A stretch of 32,309 nucleotides of DNA. Origin: CAZNYG01 sp964577205 (lineage in GTDB: Bacteria; Elusimicrobiota; Endomicrobiia; Endomicrobiales; CAIRNS01). The position numbers and the translations under genes are program-made. Below the pieces are notes generated by a model that had not been told where the DNA came from, did no database searches, and worked only from the letters and a program-made list of their open reading frames with translations. Positions 24,151 through 30,830 of this stretch are shown here, one piece after another; position 1 is the first letter of the stretch; every line of letters starts with the position of its first letter. The stretch is taken from assembly GCA_964577205.1 (NCBI GenBank), contig CAZNYG010000017.1, positions 1-32,309 of the forward strand, given 5' to 3'.

Positions 24151-24627
24151 ATGAAAAAGTCTAAAGGTTTCACGCTCATCGAGCTCATGATCGTGGTTGC
24201 CATTATCGGTATCCTCTCGGCTATCGCAATTCCCAAGTTTGCTGATCTTATCCGTAAATCCAACGAGGGATCCACGAAAGGCAACCTCGGAGCCGTCCGC
24301 AGCGCGATCTCCATTTACTACGGTGAAATGGAAGGCTGGTTCCCGGTGCCCACAGTTTCTGGCGCACAGGCGACGGCCGGTACGCTCGGCGCGGTCCTGA
24401 CCATGGACAACGGCAAGTACCTGAAGGAAATGCCGAATGCCTATTGCCCTCCGTACCATCCGAAAGTAGCGGATTGCACGGTCGCGGTATCCAGCGCTGA
24501 CGAATCGTCAGGTGCCGGTCAGTGGGGTTACAAGGAAACCAACGACGGGACGGGAAGACAGTGGGGCGACCTGTGGGTTAACTGCACGCACACTGATTCC
24601 AAGTCGACCGCGTGGGGTTCTTATTAA
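24151..24627 (+). CDS. pilA: Type IV major pilin (PilA-like prepilin)
   Basis: The start follows AAGGAGGTGA by five bases; the frame extends 12 codons upstream without such a site. The 158-aa prepilin has a 6-residue leader MKKSKG, cleavage before F7 and the conserved E11 (Glu5 of mature pilin) in GFTLIELMIVVAIIGILSA. The globular part has cysteines in YCPPY, ADC and WVNC. A C-terminal WGY...GDLWVNCTHTDS pattern resembles short GspG-like pilins. PilD would cleave and methylate it, and PilB/PilC would assemble it. Ideal promoter, ribosome site and its own terminator point to very high expression as a single-gene unit, as expected for a major pilin. Confidence 0.93.
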   Translation: MKKSKGFTLIELMIVVAIIGILSAIAIPKFADLIRKSNEGSTKGNLGAVRSAISIYYGEMEGWFPVPTVSGAQATAGTLGAVLTMDNGKYLKEMPNAYCPPYHPKVADCTVAVSSADESSGAGQWGYKETNDGTGRQWGDLWVNCTHTDSKSTAWGSY

Positions 24628-24642
24628 TCCATGTTTTTATAA

Positions 24643-24677
24643 AATCCTCCCGGGGCATTCTCCGGGAGGATTTTTTT
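24643..24677 (+). terminator. Strong Rho-independent terminator of pilA
   Basis: AATCCTCCCGG and CCGGGAGGATT form an 11-bp GC-rich stem around GGCATTCT, continuing into a run of seven T. It ends the pilA transcript 16 bases after the stop codon. Confidence 0.95.
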
Positions 24678-24700
24678 ATGCGGCGTCAGAGGTGCTATCT

Positions 24701-24850
24701 CAAAGTCAAAATTTCAAAATGCAAATTGAACATCAACGGCTTTCACCGGCATCATCAAAGTTCATGTGTCAACTTTCACGTTGTAACTCTGCAACATGAG
24801 AGTTGCTATTTTCCGTCACTCGTTCAATTTGAAATTTGCGATTTGAAAGT
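24701..24850 (+). repeat. AT-rich non-coding insert with terminal inverted repeats
   Basis: This stretch is much more AT-rich than the genes around it. CAAATTGAAC (24722-24731) is repeated inverted as GTTCAATTTG (24822-24831), bordered on both outer sides by ATTTCAAA/TTTGAAA words. A small inner hairpin AACTCT/AGAGTT lies at 24785-24804. It has no gene and separates pilA from pilD. It could be a small non-autonomous element or a structured spacer. Confidence 0.4.
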
Positions 24851-24889
24851 GGAAAACCCACGTAAGGCCAGTTGCCAATTTCGAACATA

Positions 24890-25690
24890 ATGATCTTACC
24901 ATTCCCAGTTCTTCTTTTTTATTTTGTTTTCGGGCTTATCATCGGCAGTTTCATCAACGTGTGCGTCTACCGAATACCGCGTGATGAATCGTTGTGGTCG
25001 CCGGGATCCCGTTGTCCCCGGTGCGGCGCTCCCATCCGGTGGTTCGACAATATACCCGTACTCAGCTATCTGCTGCTGCGTGGCGCGTGCCGTCAATGCC
25101 GCGCTTCGATCTCTACGCGCTACCCTCTCATGGAGGCCCTGACTGGCCTCTGCTTCGGGCTGATCGGGTATTATTTCGGCTCGGAAACAGTTTTTTCTTT
25201 CTTCGCGTTGTACCTTACCTTCGCGCTCATCACCGTTTCCGGTATCGATTACACACACCAGATCATCCCGGACATATTTTCGCTGTCACTGATCGTGGCG
25301 GGGCTTTCCGCGAGCCCGTTCAATCCTCTTTTTGACGGCCCCGTCTTTTCAAGGCTCCTTTCTTCGATCTCAGGCGGTATAGCCGGAGGCGGCACGCTGC
25401 TGGCCATTGGTTATGCAGGCGAAAAGATCCTGAAGAAAGAAGCGATGGGCGGGGGAGATGTCAAACTGCTCGCGGGCATGGGATGTTTTCTGGGGGCCCC
25501 GAGGACCTTTTCGACATTGTTCATAGCGGCTCTTCTCGGCAGCGTCATTGGGATCATCCTGATAGCAGGCGGGCAGTTGAAACGGAGAGATTACCTCCCC
25601 TTCGGCCCTTTTCTGGCCTTTGCCGGCTGGCTCAGCCTTTTTCTTCCCGACCCCCGTTCTATTCTCTACAGATTATGGGGCCTTCCCTGA
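24890..25690 (+). CDS. pilD: Prepilin peptidase / N-methyltransferase PilD
   Basis: This is an integral membrane aspartic protease of about 267 aa. The N-terminal GLIIGSFINVCVYRIPR and a four-cysteine zinc site (RCPRCG and ACRQCR) form the methyltransferase-type domain. Catalytic aspartates lie in GIDYTHQIIPD and in the GxGD motif GGGDVKLLAG. Around seven hydrophobic helices are seen. The ATG used here starts a typical product but has no Shine-Dalgarno; a TTG at 24872 preceded by AAGG would add six residues. It cleaves prepilins such as PilA and methylates the new N-terminus. It lies alone between an AT-rich spacer and the pilM promoter region. Confidence 0.94.
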   Translation: MILPFPVLLFYFVFGLIIGSFINVCVYRIPRDESLWSPGSRCPRCGAPIRWFDNIPVLSYLLLRGACRQCRASISTRYPLMEALTGLCFGLIGYYFGSETVFSFFALYLTFALITVSGIDYTHQIIPDIFSLSLIVAGLSASPFNPLFDGPVFSRLLSSISGGIAGGGTLLAIGYAGEKILKKEAMGGGDVKLLAGMGCFLGAPRTFSTLFIAALLGSVIGIILIAGGQLKRRDYLPFGPFLAFAGWLSLFLPDPRSILYRLWGLP

Positions 25691-25753
25691 AAAATGGCAT
25701 CCCGGATGTAACTAGTCCCAACTATCCCAATACGATCCAAACACGTATAATTC

Positions 25754-25762
25754 TGGTATAAT
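25754..25762 (+). promoter_or_regulatory. Extended -10 element upstream of pilM
   Basis: TGG followed by TATAAT (25757-25762), with a second TATAAT at 25746-25751. No good -35 is present. A possible distal promoter for the pilMNOPQ operon. Confidence 0.35.
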
Positions 25763-25858
25763 TGGCAATGGGCCGCGCGGGTTCCGTTCGCTTTTTATCG
25801 ACGATATCAGTCGTTTTTCAAATATCTTAAAGCTTAGAATTCTTTTTTATGGAAGTCC

Positions 25859-25887
25859 TTGACAAAAATTAGGAAATCTGTTATCTA
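25859..25887 (+). promoter_or_regulatory. Probable proximal promoter of pilMNOPQ
   Basis: A perfect TTGACA (25859-25864), 17 bases, then TATCTA (25882-25887), lying 72 bp before the pilM start in an AT-rich 270-bp spacer. The -10 is weaker than the -35. Confidence 0.55.
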
Positions 25888-25959
25888 TTAGTGATGTACT
25901 GGAAAACATACTTTTTTTCGCGGATCGTTTGACGCATATTCTACGTAAAAAAAGGGTAC

Positions 25960-27090
25960 ATGTCTCTAAAAATGCCTTCATTATCTATTCCCGGATTCTC
26001 CTTCTTAAAGCCCAAAGACTCCTTCGCCATCGACATCGGGACCTCATCCATCAAGATCGTTTTCCTGAAAAAAACGGGAAACAGATACGGTCTTGAGAAG
26101 TGGGCCGTGCTGCCTGTCGGCGAGGCCGGACCCGAACTCTCGCCGCAGGACCGCAGGAACGTCACCGTTTCGCGCATAGCGGAATTCCTCAGCAAAGAAA
26201 AGCTCCTTGTCAGGAATGTCGCGGGATCCGTCTCCGGTAACCAGGTCATCGTACGGTATGTCCGCTTTCCCAAGCTGTCGCGCGAAGAGCTTATGAAGAC
26301 GATACAGTTCGAGGCGGAACCATACATTCCCTTTGACATCAAGGAAGTGGATCTCAGTTTTCACGTGTACGGCGAAGTGATGGAAGACAACCAGAAGAAG
26401 ATGGAAACTATCCTCGCCGCGGCCAAAAAAGAGGCCATACAGAGCAAGGTAGACATTTTCAACGAGCTGGGCCTGCGCGCGGTCGTCATGGACATCGACG
26501 CCTTCGCCCTTTCAAACGCCTATACGATGTCTGCCGAAGAAGGGACCGCCGAGACGGTACTACTTATAAATATCGGCGCGGGCGTCACCACGATGTCCAT
26601 CGTCCACAACGGAATACCCCGCGTAGTCCGCGACGTTCTGATAGCGGGCAATGCCTTCACAAAAGCGATACAGCGCGGCATGTCCTGCGATATCAAGACC
26701 GCCGAAGGTCTCAAATCCCGGTACCGCCTGCTGGTAACCGCCGAGGAAAAGGAAAAGACGCTCGCGGAAAATCAGAAGGAAATGCTCCAGGTTTCATCCG
26801 CCATGACGCCGGTGGCAAAGGACCTCCTTGGAGAGATACAGCGTTCCATCGACTTCTATACGTCGCAGAATCCCGAACATGTCGTGAACCGCGTGCTGCT
26901 GTGCGGCGGAACGGCCGAGCTCAAGAACCTCGACCAGTACCTTAACCGCGAGTTGAAGCTGCCGGTCGAGATGTTCAACCCGCTCAAGAACGTGTTCGGC
27001 GGAGAGACCGTCCCGGAAAACGTCGCGCCCCTTCTCGCTATCGCGACAGGGCTGGCGCTTCGCCACGAGAACGACATTCCAAAGAAATGA
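25960..27090 (+). CDS. pilM: Type IV pilus inner-membrane assembly protein PilM
   Basis: This 376-aa actin-like (FtsA-fold) ATPase-type protein has FAIDIGTSSIKIVFL (phosphate 1, from residue 22), VRYVRFPKLSREEL, IQFEAEPYIPFDI, VLLINIGAGVTTMSIV (phosphate 2) and VLLCGGTAELKNL near 305, the expected order of PilM motifs. It binds the PilN cytoplasmic tail and forms the cytoplasmic ring of the pilus alignment complex. The ribosome site is weak (AAAAAAAGGG). It heads the pilMNOPQ operon and overlaps pilN by four bases. Confidence 0.95.
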   Translation: MSLKMPSLSIPGFSFLKPKDSFAIDIGTSSIKIVFLKKTGNRYGLEKWAVLPVGEAGPELSPQDRRNVTVSRIAEFLSKEKLLVRNVAGSVSGNQVIVRYVRFPKLSREELMKTIQFEAEPYIPFDIKEVDLSFHVYGEVMEDNQKKMETILAAAKKEAIQSKVDIFNELGLRAVVMDIDAFALSNAYTMSAEEGTAETVLLINIGAGVTTMSIVHNGIPRVVRDVLIAGNAFTKAIQRGMSCDIKTAEGLKSRYRLLVTAEEKEKTLAENQKEMLQVSSAMTPVAKDLLGEIQRSIDFYTSQNPEHVVNRVLLCGGTAELKNLDQYLNRELKLPVEMFNPLKNVFGGETVPENVAPLLAIATGLALRHENDIPKK

Positions 27091-27656
27091 ACTCTATGAT
27101 CCTTCTTAATTTTCTTTCGCCGGACAGCATAAAAAAAGAGGAACGGACCGAATTCCTGATGATCGGCTATGCCGTCATCGGCCTGACCGCCGCCTTTTGC
27201 ACGCTCAGCTACGGCATGCGATTCCGCGCCCTTAAAGGCCTCGAAGACCGCCTCAACGCGGCCCAGCTGGAACTTAACCGCTACGAAAGCATCGTCAAGC
27301 AGGTGGAAGCGCTCGAAGCGACCAAGCAGGTCCTTGAAACAAAAATGAACGTGATCAACTCGCTGATGAACGGCGGCCTCGTCTATCCGAAGTTCCTCGA
27401 CGACCTCATCTCGGTGCTTCCCCAGGGGATCAGCTTCAAGAACCTCACAACGCAGCTGGGAGGAGACGGAAAAATGGTGATCACCCTTACCGCTGATTCG
27501 GTCGACAATTACGCGATAGCCGATTTTATCGCGGCGCTTTCCACTGACCCCGATTTTTCGGACGTCGAACTTGGCCCGATATCGACGCAGTCGACGGGAA
27601 AAGCTTCATTTTCATCATTTAATCTGACGGCAAAGTACCTTAAGAAACAATCATGA
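27087..27656 (+). CDS. pilN: Type IV pilus assembly protein PilN
   Basis: This 189-aa protein has a short cytoplasmic N-terminus (MILLNFLSP, the PilM-binding segment), one membrane helix (about 25-45), a coiled coil (about 48-90) and a small periplasmic alpha/beta domain. The M-x-x-M start offers residue 4 as an alternative. The four-base ATGA overlap with pilM and another with pilO show translational coupling. Identity rests on the NLLP-like start, topology and exact position in the pilMNOPQ order; PilN sequences are weakly conserved. Confidence 0.9.
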   Translation: MNSMILLNFLSPDSIKKEERTEFLMIGYAVIGLTAAFCTLSYGMRFRALKGLEDRLNAAQLELNRYESIVKQVEALEATKQVLETKMNVINSLMNGGLVYPKFLDDLISVLPQGISFKNLTTQLGGDGKMVITLTADSVDNYAIADFIAALSTDPDFSDVELGPISTQSTGKASFSSFNLTAKYLKKQS

Positions 27657-28204
27657 CAAAAAAAATGCAGCAGAATATCATCTTCATGGTGCTGGTACTG
27701 GGAGGCCTGCTGTTCGTGTATACGCGGCTCCTCATGAAACCGCTGAACGAGAAATTCACGGACGCTTCGACCCGCCTCGTCCAGACGGAAACGAAACTCG
27801 CCGAGATGAAGCAGCGGGCGCTGACACTGCCCCAGCTGCAGGCGGACATGAAATTCCTTGAGGCCGAGGTCTCGGACCTCGAAAAACTTCTCCCGAAGGA
27901 AAAGGAAGTTCCGGGTCTGCTGCGCACCGTTACGAACCTTGCCAAAAAGAACGGGGTCCGCATCGCCAACATCGTCCCCGGCGCCATCGTGTCCCAGCCC
28001 AATTACAACGAGCTCCCCTACCAGATGACCATAAGCGGGACATATCACTCGGTCGCCCGCTTTTTGACCGATATCGGACAGAGTTCCCGCGTCCTCAGCA
28101 CAAAGAACATCCTTTTCAGTTTCCTGTCAGGCGGCAATTCCAAAGAGAATCCGCATTCAATAACCGTGACGTTCACCCTTACAGCGTACACTTTCAAAGG
28201 ATAA
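27653..28204 (+). CDS. pilO: Type IV pilus assembly protein PilO
   Basis: This 183-aa protein has one N-terminal membrane helix (about 7-24), a coiled coil (about 30-75) and a periplasmic ferredoxin-like domain with SEVSDLEKLLPKEKEVPGLL, then YQMTISGTYHSVARFLTDI. This is the usual PilO layout. It forms a heterodimer with PilN that links the PilM ring to the lipoprotein PilP. It overlaps pilN by four bases; pilP starts two bases after its stop. Confidence 0.92.
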   Translation: MTKKMQQNIIFMVLVLGGLLFVYTRLLMKPLNEKFTDASTRLVQTETKLAEMKQRALTLPQLQADMKFLEAEVSDLEKLLPKEKEVPGLLRTVTNLAKKNGVRIANIVPGAIVSQPNYNELPYQMTISGTYHSVARFLTDIGQSSRVLSTKNILFSFLSGGNSKENPHSITVTFTLTAYTFKG

Positions 28205-28206
28205 GT

Positions 28207-28668
28207 ATGAACAAGAGCTGGCTTGCACCCCTTTTCATGTTTTTTCTCATCCTGCCCGGCTGCGGAGGCGGCAACACGGTATCCGACGTCAAACCGTACG
28301 TCAAGCCGCCCGTCATCACGCCGCGCACGCACGAAAAGACCGAGCGGCCCCGTTATTCGTATACCGGCGAACGGTTCCGCGATCCGTTCATAGCGCTGAT
28401 CTCCGACGCTCCCGCGCAATCGGCGAACCCCGGAGGCATAGTCGTTCCCAGCCTCGGGACGCTCGCGCTGAGAGGCATTATTGACGACGGGCGTCAGAAA
28501 ATAGCGATGATCTCCGGCAACGGCGCGGCCTATTTTCTGCGCGATAAACGCCTGTTCGATACCCGCCAGCGCCTGATCCCAGGCTACACGGGCGTCATCC
28601 GCGCCGACAGCGTTCTTCTGATCGCTCCGGACCGGACGTCTAAAGAATTCAAACTTAGAGAAAAATGA
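28207..28668 (+). CDS. pilP: Type IV pilus lipoprotein PilP
   Basis: This 153-aa protein has a lipoprotein signal peptide with lipobox LPGC, so the cysteine at about residue 19 would be acylated. A proline-rich linker follows (PYVKPPVITP). The C-terminal PilP beta domain includes RFRDPFIAL, LRGIIDDGRQKIAMI and LIPGYTGVIRADSVLLI. PilP joins the PilNO complex to the secretin PilQ, which is the next gene. Confidence 0.93.
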   Translation: MNKSWLAPLFMFFLILPGCGGGNTVSDVKPYVKPPVITPRTHEKTERPRYSYTGERFRDPFIALISDAPAQSANPGGIVVPSLGTLALRGIIDDGRQKIAMISGNGAAYFLRDKRLFDTRQRLIPGYTGVIRADSVLLIAPDRTSKEFKLREK

Positions 28669-28691
28669 ATCTCCCGACAGGAGGAACCCTG

Positions 28692-30725
28692 ATGAAGAAC
28701 AGACTACTAACTCTCTTTACGGCGGCTGCCATGCTTTTCGCGCAGACGCCCGCCTGGACGGAGAGTGATTTCAAGACGCTCGACAAGTATTCATCCGATG
28801 GTTCATCCGTGCGCGTCACGCTTTCGGGGCAGGCGAAATTCAACGCCTTCAAGATCTCCAATCCGCCGCGGCTGGTGATCGAGTTCACCAATACCGAATT
28901 CAACGCTCCCCAGAAAGAGCTTGCCGTCAACAGCGCCATCATAAAACGCGTCCGCGGCAACCAGTACCAGAACCAGCCGGTCAAAATTTCCCGTATCGTC
29001 GTTGAACTGAACCGCTTCGCGGAATACGAGCTCAAGGGGAACGGCAACGAGGTCCGCCTTTCTTTCGTCACCCCGGCAGCGGCGTCATCAACAAAACCAT
29101 CTGCCACCGCTGAAAAACCCAAATTGCCTGAGCCGCCTTCGCCGGCTGTAACCGCTTCAACGAAAGTAAAACCCGCTGAGAAACCCGCGGCGCCTGTCGC
29201 CAAGGCTCCCGCGCCGTTACCTGACGCAGTCAGTCATCTGGCCGATCCGGGAAATGAACAAACGGCCGTTGCACCTGCTCCTGTGCAGATGAAGGTACAG
29301 GAACCTGCAGAAGCCGACGTTGTCCCCACAGTGATCGCCCAGCCGAGTGAAAGCGTGATACCTCAGGAAGCTGAAGCTCCCCGGGATGAACCTGAAAGTA
29401 CCTCCGCGGCGGCTCCCGCCGTCCGTCAGGAAGCTGCCCCTGGGAAAGATATGTCTTCCCTGAAAACGGTACTGCCCCGTAAACCAATAACGTTCGATTT
29501 CGAAGAAGCGGACATCCGTGACGTGTTCCGCATACTCTCTTTGAAGAGCGGCATCAACATAATTTACGGGCCGGACATTGCCGGCACTGTGACCCTCCGG
29601 CTCGAGAACGTGCCTTTCGACAAGGCTTTCCAGACGATCCTTTCCCTGAAGGGATTCGTAAGCCAGGATGAGGGGAATAACATCCTGCGTATCATGACGT
29701 TCTCAAAAGTTACTGAAGAGCGCGCCCAGGCTGTGACGTATTCGCGTATATATCCGCTGAATTACGCCAAGGCGGAGGAGATCAAAGCAAATCTGGACAA
29801 TATACGCAACGCTGAAGGGCGCCGCGGCAATATTTCCGTCGATTCACGCACGAACAGCCTGATAATCACCGATACGCCGGAAGGGCTTCTTTCCATGGAA
29901 CGGCTCATCAACGACCTGGACAAGAAACCCGATCAGGTCGTCATCGAGGCCAAGATCGTTGAACTTTCTCTTAACAAGGCCACCGATCTCGGTATCCAGT
30001 GGCAGTACGCCGGCACGGTAAGGAACGATGCCGACCAGAAGATATACATAGGCGCGTCTAAAGGCGCGACATCGGACACGGTCATGGGCCCTAACGGCGT
30101 TGCGGGATCGGTTGTTTCGAATCCAATCACAACGGCTGATGGCGGGACCGGCGTTACGTTCCCCGCGTCCGCCGTCGGCGGTCAGATATCGTCGATCTCC
30201 TTTGGTATCCTCAATAACGGCAACCGCCTTAACGGCATTCTTACGGCCCTCGCGCAGAAAGGACAGTCCAAACTGCTTTCCAGCCCCAAAGTGACGACAA
30301 TAAACAATAAGGAAGCTAAAATACTCGTCGGACAGAAGATCCCCTACACGACAACGACCGTTACTAACTCCGGGACCACCCAGTCCACCAGCTTTCTTGA
30401 CGTAGGCATTAAGCTGACGGTCACGCCCACGATCAACGCTGACAGGAAGATCTCCCTTCAGGTGCATCCCGAGGTCAGCCTTTATATCCGTGCCGACCCG
30501 GCGGGCCCCGTCATCGGCACCCGTGAAGCCCTTACCACCGTTATCGTCAACAACGGCGAGACGGCGGTAATCGGCGGACTGATAACGGATGACGACCGGA
30601 AAACGGCAACGTCAGTCCCTCTGATGGGCGACCTGCCGATAATCGGTCATCTTTTCAAACGCGACTACAAGTCCAAAGACCGCACCGAGCTTCTGGTCTT
30701 CATAACGCCTCAGATCATTAACTGA
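28692..30725 (+). CDS. pilQ: Type IV pilus secretin PilQ
   Basis: The ATG after ACAGGAGGAACC is chosen (677 aa), giving a clean signal peptide; the open frame extends nine codons upstream over the pilP end. One AMIN domain (about 25-115) begins VRVTLSGQAKFNAFKISNP. A long Ala/Pro/Glu-rich linker follows (about 130-260). Then come an STN/N0 domain (about 268-322, FDFEEADIRDVFRILSLKSG) and N1 and secretin domains, with IKLTVTPTI and the end motif VPLMGDLPIIGHLFK then ELLVFITPQII. It forms the outer-membrane gate for the pilus. AMIN domains bind peptidoglycan. It is the last gene of the operon. Confidence 0.96.
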   Translation: MKNRLLTLFTAAAMLFAQTPAWTESDFKTLDKYSSDGSSVRVTLSGQAKFNAFKISNPPRLVIEFTNTEFNAPQKELAVNSAIIKRVRGNQYQNQPVKISRIVVELNRFAEYELKGNGNEVRLSFVTPAAASSTKPSATAEKPKLPEPPSPAVTASTKVKPAEKPAAPVAKAPAPLPDAVSHLADPGNEQTAVAPAPVQMKVQEPAEADVVPTVIAQPSESVIPQEAEAPRDEPESTSAAAPAVRQEAAPGKDMSSLKTVLPRKPITFDFEEADIRDVFRILSLKSGINIIYGPDIAGTVTLRLENVPFDKAFQTILSLKGFVSQDEGNNILRIMTFSKVTEERAQAVTYSRIYPLNYAKAEEIKANLDNIRNAEGRRGNISVDSRTNSLIITDTPEGLLSMERLINDLDKKPDQVVIEAKIVELSLNKATDLGIQWQYAGTVRNDADQKIYIGASKGATSDTVMGPNGVAGSVVSNPITTADGGTGVTFPASAVGGQISSISFGILNNGNRLNGILTALAQKGQSKLLSSPKVTTINNKEAKILVGQKIPYTTTTVTNSGTTQSTSFLDVGIKLTVTPTINADRKISLQVHPEVSLYIRADPAGPVIGTREALTTVIVNNGETAVIGGLITDDDRKTATSVPLMGDLPIIGHLFKRDYKSKDRTELLVFITPQIIN

Positions 30726-30736
30726 AGAACGAGCAT

Positions 30737-30809
30737 TCAGCTGTCAGCATTAAGCCATCAGCAAAGTCAACGGACATGCTGTGTTGCGTTGGCCCGCGCT
30801 GACAGCTGA
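30737..30809 (+). repeat. TCAGC-type interspersed repeats with a 12-bp perfect inverted repeat
   Basis: TCAGCTGTCAGC (30737-30748) and GCTGACAGCTGA (30798-30809) are perfect inverted copies 49 bp apart. A further CAGCCGACAGCT copy lies just after, and TCAGC recurs within. The repeat fills the gap between pilQ and the membrane protein gene. It may be a transcript-end hairpin without a U-run or part of a dispersed repeat family. Confidence 0.6.
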
Positions 30810-30830
30810 TATCAGTCAGCCGACAGCTAA

